Positions 8,878 through 17,311 of a DNA stretch of 64,000 nt are shown piece after piece. Made by a program: the position numbers and the translations under genes. Positions within the stretch are counted from its first letter, which is position 1; each line of letters opens with the position of its first letter. The notes beneath the pieces were generated by a model. It was not told the origin of the DNA and did no database searches. It was given only the letters and a program-made list of their open reading frames with translations. This DNA comes from Bacteroides sp. UBA7333. GTDB lineage: Bacteria; Bacteroidota; Bacteroidia; Bacteroidales; Bacteroidaceae. The stretch spans positions 57,302 through 121,301 of the forward strand of contig DKPN01000067.1 in NCBI GenBank assembly GCA_002471195.1, in the 5' to 3' direction.

Positions 8878-9776
8878 CTTGGAACAAAATAGTAGAGTGC
8901 GTACCCAATTTTAGTGAAGGTCGCGATCTTGAAAAGATAGATAAAATAGTAGCACCCTTTCGTGCCAAAAACGGCGTGAAGTTGCTCGATTATAGTAATG
9001 ATGAAGATCATAATCGATTGGTCGTAACATTAGTGGGCGAACCCGAAGCACTATGTGATGCTTTGTTCGAAGCTATTGGCGTGGCTATGCAACTGATTGA
9101 TTTAAATCAACATCACGGGCAACATCCACGAATGGGTGCAGTCGATGTAGTACCCTTCATTCCAATTAAAAATGTAACAATGGACGATGCGATTGCATTA
9201 TCCAAAAAACTGGCAGAGCGTGTAGCGAGTAGTTATCAACTGCCGGTATTTTTATACGAGAAATCGGCAACGGCTCCACATCGCGAAAATTTGGCTGCGG
9301 TGCGTAAGGGCGAGTTCGAAGGGATGGCTACTAAGATAATGCAGCCCGAATGGTATCCCGATTTCGGACCGGCTCAGTGTCATCCTACTGCAGGAGTTGT
9401 AGCTATAGGTGCTCGCATGCCATTGGTGGCTTACAATATCAACCTCAATACACCCAATTTAGAAATTGCCACCGACATTGCCAAAAAAATACGTTTCATA
9501 GGGGGTGGGCTACGTTATTGCAAAGCCATGGGAGTAGAGTTGAAAGACAGAGGCATCACTCAGGTTTCGATTAATATGACCGACTACACCAAGACTGCTC
9601 TATACCGAGCTTTCGAGTTGGTGCGTATCGAAGCCCGTCGATATGGCGTAACCATTGTAGGAAGCGAAATTATAGGATTGGTACCGATGGAAGCACTCAT
9701 TGATACCGCATCTTATTATCTAGGTTTAGAAGATTTTTCAATGCAACAGGTGCTCGAAGCACGCATCATGGAGTAA
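8874..9776 (+). CDS. ftcD: Glutamate formimidoyltransferase
   Basis: Transfers the formimino group from N-formimino-L-glutamate to tetrahydrofolate, giving glutamate and 5-formimino-THF. 300 residues, so only the transferase half of the vertebrate bifunctional FTCD; the cyclodeaminase half is a separate gene downstream (fchA). Conserved segments are KIVECVPNFSEGRD at the N terminus, HPRMGAVDVVPFIP and ATAPHRENLAAVRKGEFEGM. Translationally coupled to hutU through an ATGA overlap; hutI begins 7 bp after its stop. Confidence 0.96.
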   Translation: MTWNKIVECVPNFSEGRDLEKIDKIVAPFRAKNGVKLLDYSNDEDHNRLVVTLVGEPEALCDALFEAIGVAMQLIDLNQHHGQHPRMGAVDVVPFIPIKNVTMDDAIALSKKLAERVASSYQLPVFLYEKSATAPHRENLAAVRKGEFEGMATKIMQPEWYPDFGPAQCHPTAGVVAIGARMPLVAYNINLNTPNLEIATDIAKKIRFIGGGLRYCKAMGVELKDRGITQVSINMTDYTKTALYRAFELVRIEARRYGVTIVGSEIIGLVPMEALIDTASYYLGLEDFSMQQVLEARIME

Positions 9777-9783
9777 ACGATTT

Positions 9784-11016
9784 ATGAACAACCTAATCAT
9801 AAAGAATGCACATATCATCACTCCACAAGGCACTGCTGCCCGCCGTGGTAAAGAGATGACTGAAATGCTCCACATCAACCGAGGTACTGTCGAAATCACC
9901 GAGGGTATCATTACCTATGTCGGCCCCAATTTGCCCGGCAATAAGTCTGGCTACGAAATACTCGATGTTCAAGGCAATGTATTGTTGCCCGGTTTCATCG
10001 ATTCGCATACCCATCTTGTGTTTGGAGGGTATCGTCCCGAAGAGTTTCTGTGGCGAATCAATGGCGATAGTTACATGAGTATCATGGAGCGAGGAGGTGG
10101 CATTTTCAATACCGTTCGAGCTACTCGCGAAGCCTCTTTCGATGAGCTAAAGAACAAAGCCGAATGGTTTATAGATGCCATGAGTAAAATGGGAGTTACC
10201 ACCGTCGAGGGTAAAAGCGGCTACGGACTCGATTGCGACACCGAATTGATGCAGCTCAAAGTAATGCAAGCCATCAATAGCGACCCCAATCATAAGGTAG
10301 ACATTGCCACCACTTTTATGGGAGCACATGCTTTGCCCCACGAGTATACCGATTGTCGGCAGACATATATCGACTTTCTAATACAACACATGTTGCCATT
10401 GATCAAAGAGCAATCGTTGGCTCAGAATTGTGATGTGTTTTGCGAGCAAGGTGTTTTTACCATCGAAGAGTCGTATCAATTGCTTTCCGCTGCCAAAGCG
10501 ATGGGATTTGGCATTAAGCTCCATGCCGACGAAATTGTAAGTTTGGGTGGTGCGCAGTTGGCTGCAAGGTTGCAGGCTCTAAGTGCCGATCATCTGTTGC
10601 ATGCCTCCGACGAAGGCATACGAGCATTGGCACAAAGCAATGTAGTTGCTACATTACTACCGCTTACGGCCTTCACACTACGTGAACCCTATGCCCGCGG
10701 ACGCGAAATGATTGATGCCGGGTGTGCGGTGGCATTGGCTACCGATTTGAATCCCGGTAGTTGTTGCTCAGGTTCTATACCGCTACTCTTTGCCTTGGCT
10801 TGCATCTATATGCATCTCACCGTCGAAGAGGCTATCACTGCACTTACCTTAAATGGTGCTGCCGCTCTCAATATGGCACACAAAACCGGTAGCATAGAAG
10901 TAGGGAAGTGGGGCGATCTCGTAGTACTCGACACCGATACACCTGCTGTGTTGCCCTACTATACGGCAATGAACTCGGTGAAGCATACCATAAAAAGAGG
11001 GGAAATATTGAAGTGA
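9784..11016 (+). CDS. hutI: Imidazolonepropionase
   Basis: Amidohydrolase-fold metalloenzyme that opens 4-imidazolone-5-propanoate to N-formimino-L-glutamate. 410 residues. It shows the metal-binding GFIDSHTHLVFGG (about 75-87), the substrate loop TVEGKSGYGLD, the second metal His in IKLHADEI, and the late Asp in LATDLNPGS. Belongs to the hut operon. Downstream comes a 234-bp gap with four 23-bp repeats before fchA. Confidence 0.97.
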   Translation: MNNLIIKNAHIITPQGTAARRGKEMTEMLHINRGTVEITEGIITYVGPNLPGNKSGYEILDVQGNVLLPGFIDSHTHLVFGGYRPEEFLWRINGDSYMSIMERGGGIFNTVRATREASFDELKNKAEWFIDAMSKMGVTTVEGKSGYGLDCDTELMQLKVMQAINSDPNHKVDIATTFMGAHALPHEYTDCRQTYIDFLIQHMLPLIKEQSLAQNCDVFCEQGVFTIEESYQLLSAAKAMGFGIKLHADEIVSLGGAQLAARLQALSADHLLHASDEGIRALAQSNVVATLLPLTAFTLREPYARGREMIDAGCAVALATDLNPGSCCSGSIPLLFALACIYMHLTVEEAITALTLNGAAALNMAHKTGSIEVGKWGDLVVLDTDTPAVLPYYTAMNSVKHTIKRGEILK

Positions 11017-11049
11017 CATCTACCATGGAGTGGGGCTATCGCAACAACA

Positions 11050-11143
11050 TTCCCATGTAGTGCATTACTACACGCCCATGTTTTATACCTTTACATGCCC
11101 ATGTGTTGCAATAAAACATGCCCATGTATTTATGCTTTAATCG
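11050..11143. repeat. Four 23-bp tandem repeats inside the hut operon
   Basis: CCCATGT occurs at 11052, 11075, 11098 and 11121, i.e. at exact 23-bp steps. At each junction the sequence approximates the palindrome ACATG-CC-CATGT: exact in the third and fourth, ACACG in the second, ACATT in the first. The rest of each unit is AT-rich and poorly conserved. The array sits between the hutI stop and the fchA start. It could be an operator array or a decayed minisatellite; the sequence does not say which. Confidence 0.8.
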
Positions 11144-11250
11144 ATAAAACAAGCCCTAAGATGCACCTAATAAGTGAGTTGATTATCGATTTTGCAATAT
11201 CTGTTAAAACAGTAATTAAATCAAAACAATAACCTTTAAATTTCAATATC

Positions 11251-11880
11251 ATGTTAGTCGATTTTACAGTAACCGAATTTATGAATAAAGTGGCAGGCAG
11301 TGAGCCTGTTCCCGGTGGCGGAAGTATAGCTGCCTTAAATGGTGCAATCGCGGCATCGCTCACCGCTATGGTAGCCGGACTCACCATAGGAAAAAAGAAC
11401 TATGCCCAACATGAAGCCTTGATGGAACGTATCCAGTCATTGGCCATGCGCAATCAGTCTACATTTTTGCAAGACGTAGATCGCGATGCACAGGCCTACT
11501 TCGAAGTGTTCGACAGCTACAAACTGCCCAAAGCAACCAATGAAGAAAAATCATATCGTCATCAAGCCATACAAGATGCTACCCGTTATGCTGCCCTCGT
11601 GCCTATGCAAGTAGCTCGTAAGGCTTTTGAATTGATGACCATCATTAACGATGTGGCTCGTTATGGCAATAAAAATGCGGTGACGGATGCCTGTGTAGCC
11701 ATGATGTCGGCACGTACAGCAGTGTTGGCAGCTTTGATGAATGTGCGTATCAACCTAGGGTCGCTCGATGATAAAGCCTATGCCGAAGAATTGTTTGATG
11801 AAGCCGATCGGCTTGAGATGAAAGCATGCAAGGCCGAACAAGAATTGATGGATACCGTAAAACAACAATTAAGCCTATGA
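11251..11880 (+). CDS. fchA: Formimidotetrahydrofolate cyclodeaminase
   Basis: Converts 5-formimino-THF to 5,10-methenyl-THF plus ammonia, the last step feeding histidine carbon into the folate pool. 209 residues, all-helical FTCD-C family. The signature GSEPVPGGGSIAALNGAIAA at the N terminus is diagnostic. The frame overlaps hutH by 4 bp (ATGA at 11877). The preceding 234-bp gap with repeats raises the possibility of its own regulation. Confidence 0.94.
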   Translation: MLVDFTVTEFMNKVAGSEPVPGGGSIAALNGAIAASLTAMVAGLTIGKKNYAQHEALMERIQSLAMRNQSTFLQDVDRDAQAYFEVFDSYKLPKATNEEKSYRHQAIQDATRYAALVPMQVARKAFELMTIINDVARYGNKNAVTDACVAMMSARTAVLAALMNVRINLGSLDDKAYAEELFDEADRLEMKACKAEQELMDTVKQQLSL

Positions 11881-13373
11881 ACAACGTATATTATGTAGGT
11901 TCGGAACGTCTGAACTTTGATACCATTGAGCGTATCATAAACGAAAATCTAAAGCTAGAATTGTCACCCGAGGCCAAACAGCGAATTGTTCGTTGTCGCG
12001 AATATCTCGACCGTAAAATTTCCGAATCGGATGTTCCGCTATATGGCATCACTACCGGTTTCGGATCGCTTTGCAACAAAACAATTTCGCCCGATGAGTT
12101 AGGAACATTGCAAGAAAATCTTATCAAGAGTCATGCATGCAGTGTAGGCGATGAAATAAGTCCCGTTATTATTAAATTGATGATGTTGTTTAAGGCACAT
12201 GCTTTATCGCTCGGTCATAGCGGGGTGCAATTGGTTACTGTGCAGCGTATTCTCGACTTCTTTAATAATGATGTGATGCCCATCGTTTATGATCGCGGCT
12301 CATTGGGAGCATCTGGCGATTTAGCACCCTTAGCCAATCTGTTTTTACCACTCATTGGGGTTGGCGATGTATATTATAAAGGAAAAAAACGCGAAGCAAT
12401 CAGTGTGCTCGATGAGTTTGGTTGGGAACCTGTTAAGTTGAAAAGTAAAGAGGGGCTTGCATTGCTCAATGGTACCCAGTTTATGAGTGCCAATGGTGTA
12501 TTTGCTATTTTAAAAGCTTTCCGATTGGCCAAGAAAGCCGACTTGATAGCCGCACTTTCACTCGAAGCTTTCGATGGTCGCATCGAGCCATTTATGGATT
12601 GCATTCAACAAATTCGCCCGCATCAAGGGCAAATCGAGACCGGAGCTACATTTCGCAAGTTGCTCGAAGGAAGCGAAATTATCGCTCATCCTAAAAAACA
12701 TGTTCAAGATCCCTATTCTTTTCGCTGCATACCTCAGGTGCATGGTGCCACAAAAGATGCTATCAATTACGTAGCGTCTGTTTTGCTTACCGAGATTAAT
12801 TCGGTAACCGACAATCCTACTATTTTCCCCGATGAAGATCGAATTATTTCGGGTGGCAACTTTCATGGACAACCCTTGGCAATATCTTACGATTTTCTTG
12901 CTATTGCTTTGGCCGAACTAGGCAATATATCGGAGCGTAGAGTAGCGCAACTTATCATGGGATTGCGCGAGCTGCCCGAGTTTTTGGTGGCCAATCCCGG
13001 ATTAAACTCCGGTTTCATGATTCCGCAATATACAGCTGCCTCTATGGTGAGTCAAAATAAGATGTACTGTTATGCCGCTTCGAGCGATTCAATCGTATCA
13101 TCCAACGGACAAGAAGATCATGTGAGTATGGGAGCCAATGCCGCTACTAAGTTATATAAAGTGATGGCCAATTTAGAATATATTCTAGCTATAGAGTTGA
13201 TGAATGCTGCACAAGGCATCGAATTTCGCCGTCCCGAAAAAACATCGCCGATATTAGAAAGATTCCTAAAAGAGTATCGCAAAGAGGTGCCATTTATTGA
13301 CGAAGATATTGTGATGTATCAAGAAATACGCAAGACAGTAGCTTTTTTGAATCGTGCCAAATTAGATTTTTAA
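11877..13373 (+). CDS. hutH: Histidine ammonia-lyase
   Basis: First enzyme of histidine degradation, L-histidine to urocanate plus ammonia. 498 residues from the ATG at 11877 that overlaps the fchA stop; a longer frame from 11826 reads into fchA and is rejected. The Ala-Ser-Gly triad that forms the MIO cofactor is in GSLGASGDLAPLANL, and the early catalytic Tyr lies in PLYGITTGFGS. Further family blocks are NGTQFMSAN, DNPTIF and SSNGQEDHVSMG. Last gene of the operon, followed by a terminator. Confidence 0.97.
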   Translation: MNNVYYVGSERLNFDTIERIINENLKLELSPEAKQRIVRCREYLDRKISESDVPLYGITTGFGSLCNKTISPDELGTLQENLIKSHACSVGDEISPVIIKLMMLFKAHALSLGHSGVQLVTVQRILDFFNNDVMPIVYDRGSLGASGDLAPLANLFLPLIGVGDVYYKGKKREAISVLDEFGWEPVKLKSKEGLALLNGTQFMSANGVFAILKAFRLAKKADLIAALSLEAFDGRIEPFMDCIQQIRPHQGQIETGATFRKLLEGSEIIAHPKKHVQDPYSFRCIPQVHGATKDAINYVASVLLTEINSVTDNPTIFPDEDRIISGGNFHGQPLAISYDFLAIALAELGNISERRVAQLIMGLRELPEFLVANPGLNSGFMIPQYTAASMVSQNKMYCYAASSDSIVSSNGQEDHVSMGANAATKLYKVMANLEYILAIELMNAAQGIEFRRPEKTSPILERFLKEYRKEVPFIDEDIVMYQEIRKTVAFLNRAKLDF

Positions 13374-13402
13374 TCTACGAATTCCTTTTTACTTTAACAT
13401 AG

Positions 13403-13448
13403 TTAAGGTGGGTGCTATCTTGTTTGTAGAAGATAATACCCACCTTAA
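13403..13448 (+). terminator. Terminator of the hut operon
   Basis: 11-bp inverted repeat TTAAGGTGGGT / ACCCACCTTAA with additional inner pairing (ATCTT/AAGAT), followed by an A/T-rich tail. It separates hutH from the convergent ROK gene. Confidence 0.8.
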
Positions 13449-13469
13449 ATATTTTTAATTGTTGTATCA

Positions 13470-14660
13470 TTAATTTTCGAACATCTTGCTGCGTGCCAAC
13501 ATACATGCACCTATAATTCCTGCTTTATCTTGCAGTTTCGATGTTACAATTGTGGTGTCTTTATTCACCAAGTTAAGCGAATATTTTCTGACCGACGATT
13601 TGATAGGTTGTGTTATATAGTCGCCTGTCAACGATAACATGCCACCAATAATCACCATTTCGGGATTGAACAGATTGATTAATGCGGCTATCTGTCTACC
13701 CAATTTTTGTCCCATCTCTTCTAGTATGTCGATGCAAAGTACATCCTCCTTTCGGATGGCTTCAACAATATCCGAAAGTGTAATTTCTTCATTGTTTTTT
13801 TGTTTTATCGATAAGATAGAGGTTTCTCCGCTTTGAATCCGTTCTAATAAGATGCGATGCAAGGCAATGCCCGAGGCTTCTGTTTCCATGCATCCTTTCT
13901 TGCCACAATGACAAATAATTTGATTGTCGCAAAAATGTATATGGCCTAATTCTCCCGAGAAGCCCGATTTTCCCTTATAAGGTTTACCGTCGATAATAAT
14001 TCCCATTCCTAATCCCCAACCAATGTTGATGAATAGTATGTTTTTCTCATTTTTCACACAGCCTTGAATCAGTTCGCCATGTGCCATTCCTCGTGTATCA
14101 TTATCTATACTTACTTTGTAGCCTATTCTTTCGGCAAGGATGTCGGCCAATGATCTATCTTCAAAATTAAAAATGGTATAGCTATAACCACTATCGGGAT
14201 TTACACGACCTGAAATGTTGAAATTGATATTAAGGATCTTGCTTTTATCTAAGGTAAGCTGCTCGATAAATCCTTTTACTATTTCAATTAAATGTTCAAA
14301 ACTTTCTTCTGTGTTTTCGAAGGAGTATGGAATATCAAATTTAGAAACAACCATGTCGCCTTTAAAATTGATAACGCCGATATTTACAGAAAATCTGCAA
14401 ATGTCTACTCCGATAAAATAGCCCGAATCTGCATTCAGTCCATAAAGATGAGGGTGTCTTCCGCCAGCTGTTTCGAGTTTGCCATAATCCATGATGTCGC
14501 CATCTTTATGCATCTCGTTTATGAATTTAGTAACCGTAGGCACACTCAAGTTTAACTCCTTTGATAGATCCGGAATTGTAGAACATCCATTATAGATGTA
14601 GTAATTAATAATTTGCCTTTTTATTAATGAACTTTTAGAACCGCTTTCAATATCTCTCAT
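13470..14660 (-). CDS. ROK-family transcriptional regulator, likely for the sialic-acid operon
   Basis: 396 residues. The N-terminal winged helix-turn-helix (about 15-65, STIPDLSKELNLSVPTVTKF) is followed by a ROK sugar-kinase-like domain. The ROK zinc motif is CHCGKKGCMETEASG; phosphate-binding loops appear as IGVDICRF and IDNDTRG. This is the NagC/XylR architecture: a DNA-binding repressor that senses a sugar or sugar phosphate. It is divergent from the sialic-acid operon across a 461-bp intergenic region, so that operon is its likely target; the ligand (ManNAc, GlcNAc or a phosphate) is unknown. AT-rich palindromes lie just upstream of its start, consistent with autoregulation. Confidence 0.88.
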   Translation of the reverse strand: MRDIESGSKSSLIKRQIINYYIYNGCSTIPDLSKELNLSVPTVTKFINEMHKDGDIMDYGKLETAGGRHPHLYGLNADSGYFIGVDICRFSVNIGVINFKGDMVVSKFDIPYSFENTEESFEHLIEIVKGFIEQLTLDKSKILNINFNISGRVNPDSGYSYTIFNFEDRSLADILAERIGYKVSIDNDTRGMAHGELIQGCVKNEKNILFINIGWGLGMGIIIDGKPYKGKSGFSGELGHIHFCDNQIICHCGKKGCMETEASGIALHRILLERIQSGETSILSIKQKNNEEITLSDIVEAIRKEDVLCIDILEEMGQKLGRQIAALINLFNPEMVIIGGMLSLTGDYITQPIKSSVRKYSLNLVNKDTTIVTSKLQDKAGIIGACMLARSKMFEN

Positions 14661-14704
14661 ACCAATCTTTATATGTTTCTTAAATAGTCATAGATTGCTA
14701 CAAA

Positions 14705-14729
14705 ATTAATAAACATATTTATTAATAAA
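14705..14729. promoter_or_regulatory. Candidate operator of the ROK regulator
   Basis: Two overlapping inverted repeats: ATTAATAAA-cata-TTTATTAAT (14705-14726) and the perfect 12-bp palindrome TTTATTAATAAA (14718-14729). They start about 45 bp upstream of the ROK ATG and overlap a minus-strand -7-like TAATTTTG. NagC/Mlc-type ROK proteins bind AT-rich palindromes, so a role in autoregulation is plausible but inferred. Confidence 0.5.
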
Positions 14730-14929
14730 AGTTTTTGAACAATTATTTTTTTTAAGTTTTCATTAGTTTACGAAATGTATAATAATTATTTGTAAGATGA
14801 ATAATACTATCTAGAGGATAATATCTATAAAATATTAAATATAATGCATTTTATCATATATGTTTGATATTTAATCTCCTAATGAAAATTAAAAAAATTA
14901 CAAAGATATGCGGATAAAATAAATATGAC

Positions 14930-14937
14930 TATATTTG
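14930..14937 (+). promoter_or_regulatory. Candidate -7 box of the sialic-acid operon
   Basis: TATATTTG fits TAnnTTTG. No good TTTG at -33, and the implied leader is long (about 180 nt), so this is weak. Confidence 0.35.
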
Positions 14938-15121
14938 TGATATGATGATATAAAAAAACTCATTAATTGGAGTGGCTAAAACCGTACTTGTTCATATAAG
15001 ACTTTTAGTGTTAAATAAGATTAAATGGCTTTTAGTTTTAGACTTAATATTCTAAAAATGAGTTATTAAATTGTAATCGTTATTTTGAAATCAAATTGTA
15101 AAATTTAAATAAAATAGATTT

Positions 15122-16039
15122 ATGGAAAAGATTAATGGCTTAATTAATGCTCCTTTTACACCTTTTTATCCTAATGGTGAAGTAAACTTAGAACCAATTG
15201 ATGCATACTGCAAAATGCTTGTTAAGAATGGTATTGTTGGTGTGTTTATTAACGGATCATCGGGCGAAGGCTATATGTTGACTGAAGATGAACGTAAGGC
15301 ACTTGCTGAAAAATGGGTTAGTGTAGCTCCCGAAGGTTTTAAGGTAATTGTGCACGTAGGAAGTACTTGCGTAAAACAAAGCTATAATTTGGCCAAACAT
15401 GCTCAAGAAATTGGTGCTTGGGGTATTGGCGCTATGGCATCTCCATTCCCAAAAGCAGGCAATGTTGAGGTTTTGGTAAAATATTGTGAAGAAATAGCTT
15501 GTGGTGCTCCAAATTTACCTTTCTATTTCTATCATATTCCTGCATTGAGCGGTGTGTTCTTGCCTATGCTTCCTTTCTTAAAAGCTATCGATGGTCGTGT
15601 GCCTAACTTTGCAGGTATTAAATATACATTCGAAGCTATGTACGAATACAATCAATGCCGTTTATACAAAGATGGTAAGTTCGACATGTTGCACGGTCAA
15701 GACGAAACAATTCTTCCTTGTCTTGCTATGGGCGGTGCTCAAGGTGGTATCGGTGGAACTACCAACTATAACGGTCGCGAACTAGTAGGTATCTTAGATG
15801 CTTGGAAAGCTGGCGATTTAGAATTAGCACGCGAACGTCAAAACTTCTCTCAAGAGGTAATCAATGTTATCTGCAATTACCGCGGTAATATTGTAGGCGG
15901 AAAACGTATCATGAAATTAATCGGTTTGGATATGGGTCCTAACAGAACTCCATTCCAAAACATGACAGATGCTGAAGAGCAAGCAATGAAAGCCGAACTA
16001 GAAGCGATCAACTTCTTTGAGCGTTGTAATAAGTTTTAA
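15122..16039 (+). CDS. nanA: N-acetylneuraminate lyase
   Basis: Class I aldolase that splits N-acetylneuraminate into ManNAc and pyruvate in the cytosol. 305 residues, (beta/alpha)8 fold of the DHDPS family. Visible are the substrate loop NGSSGEGYMLT (about 45-55), FYFYHIPALSG with the catalytic Tyr, and GIKYT with the Schiff-base Lys at about residue 167. First gene of the seven-gene sialic-acid operon, 21 bp before the epimerase. Confidence 0.96.
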   Translation: MEKINGLINAPFTPFYPNGEVNLEPIDAYCKMLVKNGIVGVFINGSSGEGYMLTEDERKALAEKWVSVAPEGFKVIVHVGSTCVKQSYNLAKHAQEIGAWGIGAMASPFPKAGNVEVLVKYCEEIACGAPNLPFYFYHIPALSGVFLPMLPFLKAIDGRVPNFAGIKYTFEAMYEYNQCRLYKDGKFDMLHGQDETILPCLAMGGAQGGIGGTTNYNGRELVGILDAWKAGDLELARERQNFSQEVINVICNYRGNIVGGKRIMKLIGLDMGPNRTPFQNMTDAEEQAMKAELEAINFFERCNKF

Positions 16040-16060
16040 TGTTTAAATGGGCTATTAATA

Positions 16061-17245
16061 ATGAACATTGAACAACAAAACTATATAAAAGCTTGTGGTG
16101 ATCAATATCTAAATGATTTGAAAACTAATATCCTTCCATTCTGGCTAGAGAATGGAATGGATAAAGTAAATGGCGGACTCTATACATGCCTCGATAGAGA
16201 TGGTTCTTTGATGGATACCACAAAATCGGTATGGTTTCAAGGACGTTTCGCTTTTATCTGTGCTTATGCATACAATCTAGTCGAAAAAAATGATGAGTGG
16301 TTGGCTGCATCAAAAAACTGTATCGACTTTATTGAAAAATACTGTTTTGATACAGATGGCCATATGTTTTTTGAAGTAGCTAATGATGGTACTCCACTTC
16401 GCAAACGCCGCTATGTATTCTCTGAATGTTTTGCTACCATTGCAATGGCCGAATATTCGATAGCATCGGGCGATGCCACTTATGCTCAAAAAGCTTTAGA
16501 TCTTTTTAAAAGAATAAAATTCATGCTCGAAACCGATGGTTTCTTGGCACCCAAATATTGTGATACAGTAAAAATGCGCGGTCACTCTATTACCATGATG
16601 CTTATCAATGTAGCAATGGTAGTGAAAAAAGCGATTTCAGATCCTGTATTAGACGAAACGATCGATCAATCGATTGTTGATTTGGAGAAATATTTTATTC
16701 ATCCCGAGTTTGAGGCTTTATTAGAAACTGTAGGCGAGAACGGCGAATTTATTGATACTTGTGTGGGACGAATGATTAATCCCGGACACTGTATTGAAAC
16801 CGCATGGTTCATCTTCGAGGTGGCTGTAAACAGAGGCAACGATCAGCATTTGATCGACTTAGGATTGAAAATTCTTGATTGGTCATGGAAGTGGGGCTGG
16901 GACGAACAGTATGGTGGAATTATTAACTTTAGAGATTGTCGTAACTTGCCATGTCAAGACTATGCGCATGATATGAAGTTTTGGTGGCCACAATCCGAAA
17001 CTGTGATTGCTTCTCTTTATGCTTATAAATTGACTAAGGATGAGAAGTACTTAAAAATGCATCAACAAATTCACGATTATACGTACGCTCATTTCACCGA
17101 TACCGATTATCGCGAATGGTATGGTTATTTGCATCGTGATGGTAGTGTGTCGCAACCCGCTAAAGGCAATATCTTTAAAGGGCCGTTCCACATACCTCGT
17201 ATGATGATTAAAAGCAATGATTTAATTAAAGAACTTTTGAAGTAG
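16061..17245 (+). CDS. N-acylglucosamine 2-epimerase (ManNAc to GlcNAc)
   Basis: 394-residue (alpha/alpha)6-barrel protein of the AGE/renin-binding family. It interconverts ManNAc and GlcNAc, which lets sialic-acid carbon enter the amino-sugar pathway without the ManNAc kinase and phosphate epimerase used by E. coli. Family motifs are SVWFQGRFAF (about 50), GHSITMM, NPGHCIETAWF and FWWPQSETVIA, which carry the catalytic His residues. In Bacteroides fragilis the equivalent gene of the nan operon is called nanE although it is unrelated to E. coli NanE. Located between nanA and the sialidase. Confidence 0.92.
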   Translation: MNIEQQNYIKACGDQYLNDLKTNILPFWLENGMDKVNGGLYTCLDRDGSLMDTTKSVWFQGRFAFICAYAYNLVEKNDEWLAASKNCIDFIEKYCFDTDGHMFFEVANDGTPLRKRRYVFSECFATIAMAEYSIASGDATYAQKALDLFKRIKFMLETDGFLAPKYCDTVKMRGHSITMMLINVAMVVKKAISDPVLDETIDQSIVDLEKYFIHPEFEALLETVGENGEFIDTCVGRMINPGHCIETAWFIFEVAVNRGNDQHLIDLGLKILDWSWKWGWDEQYGGIINFRDCRNLPCQDYAHDMKFWWPQSETVIASLYAYKLTKDEKYLKMHQQIHDYTYAHFTDTDYREWYGYLHRDGSVSQPAKGNIFKGPFHIPRMMIKSNDLIKELLK

Positions 17246-17311
17246 TTGGCTCTAAATGCCGGTTATTTATAAAGAAGATATATTATAAACTTTCAAAATA
17301 AATGATTTGAC

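Larger units (their letters stand above)
14661..15121. other. 461-bp AT-rich divergent control region
   Basis: No gene. The half nearest the ROK gene holds overlapping AT-rich palindromes (14705-14729) and a minus-strand -7-like box TAATTTTG (14708-14701). A second minus-strand box TATCTTTG lies at 14908-14901. Towards nanA there is a plus-strand TATATTTG at 14930-14937. Otherwise only A/T-rich sequence. Confidence 0.7.

Noticed and set aside
11826..11876. Longer start for hutH
   Set aside because: It reads 51 bp into fchA; the ATGA overlap at 11877 gives the normal N terminus.
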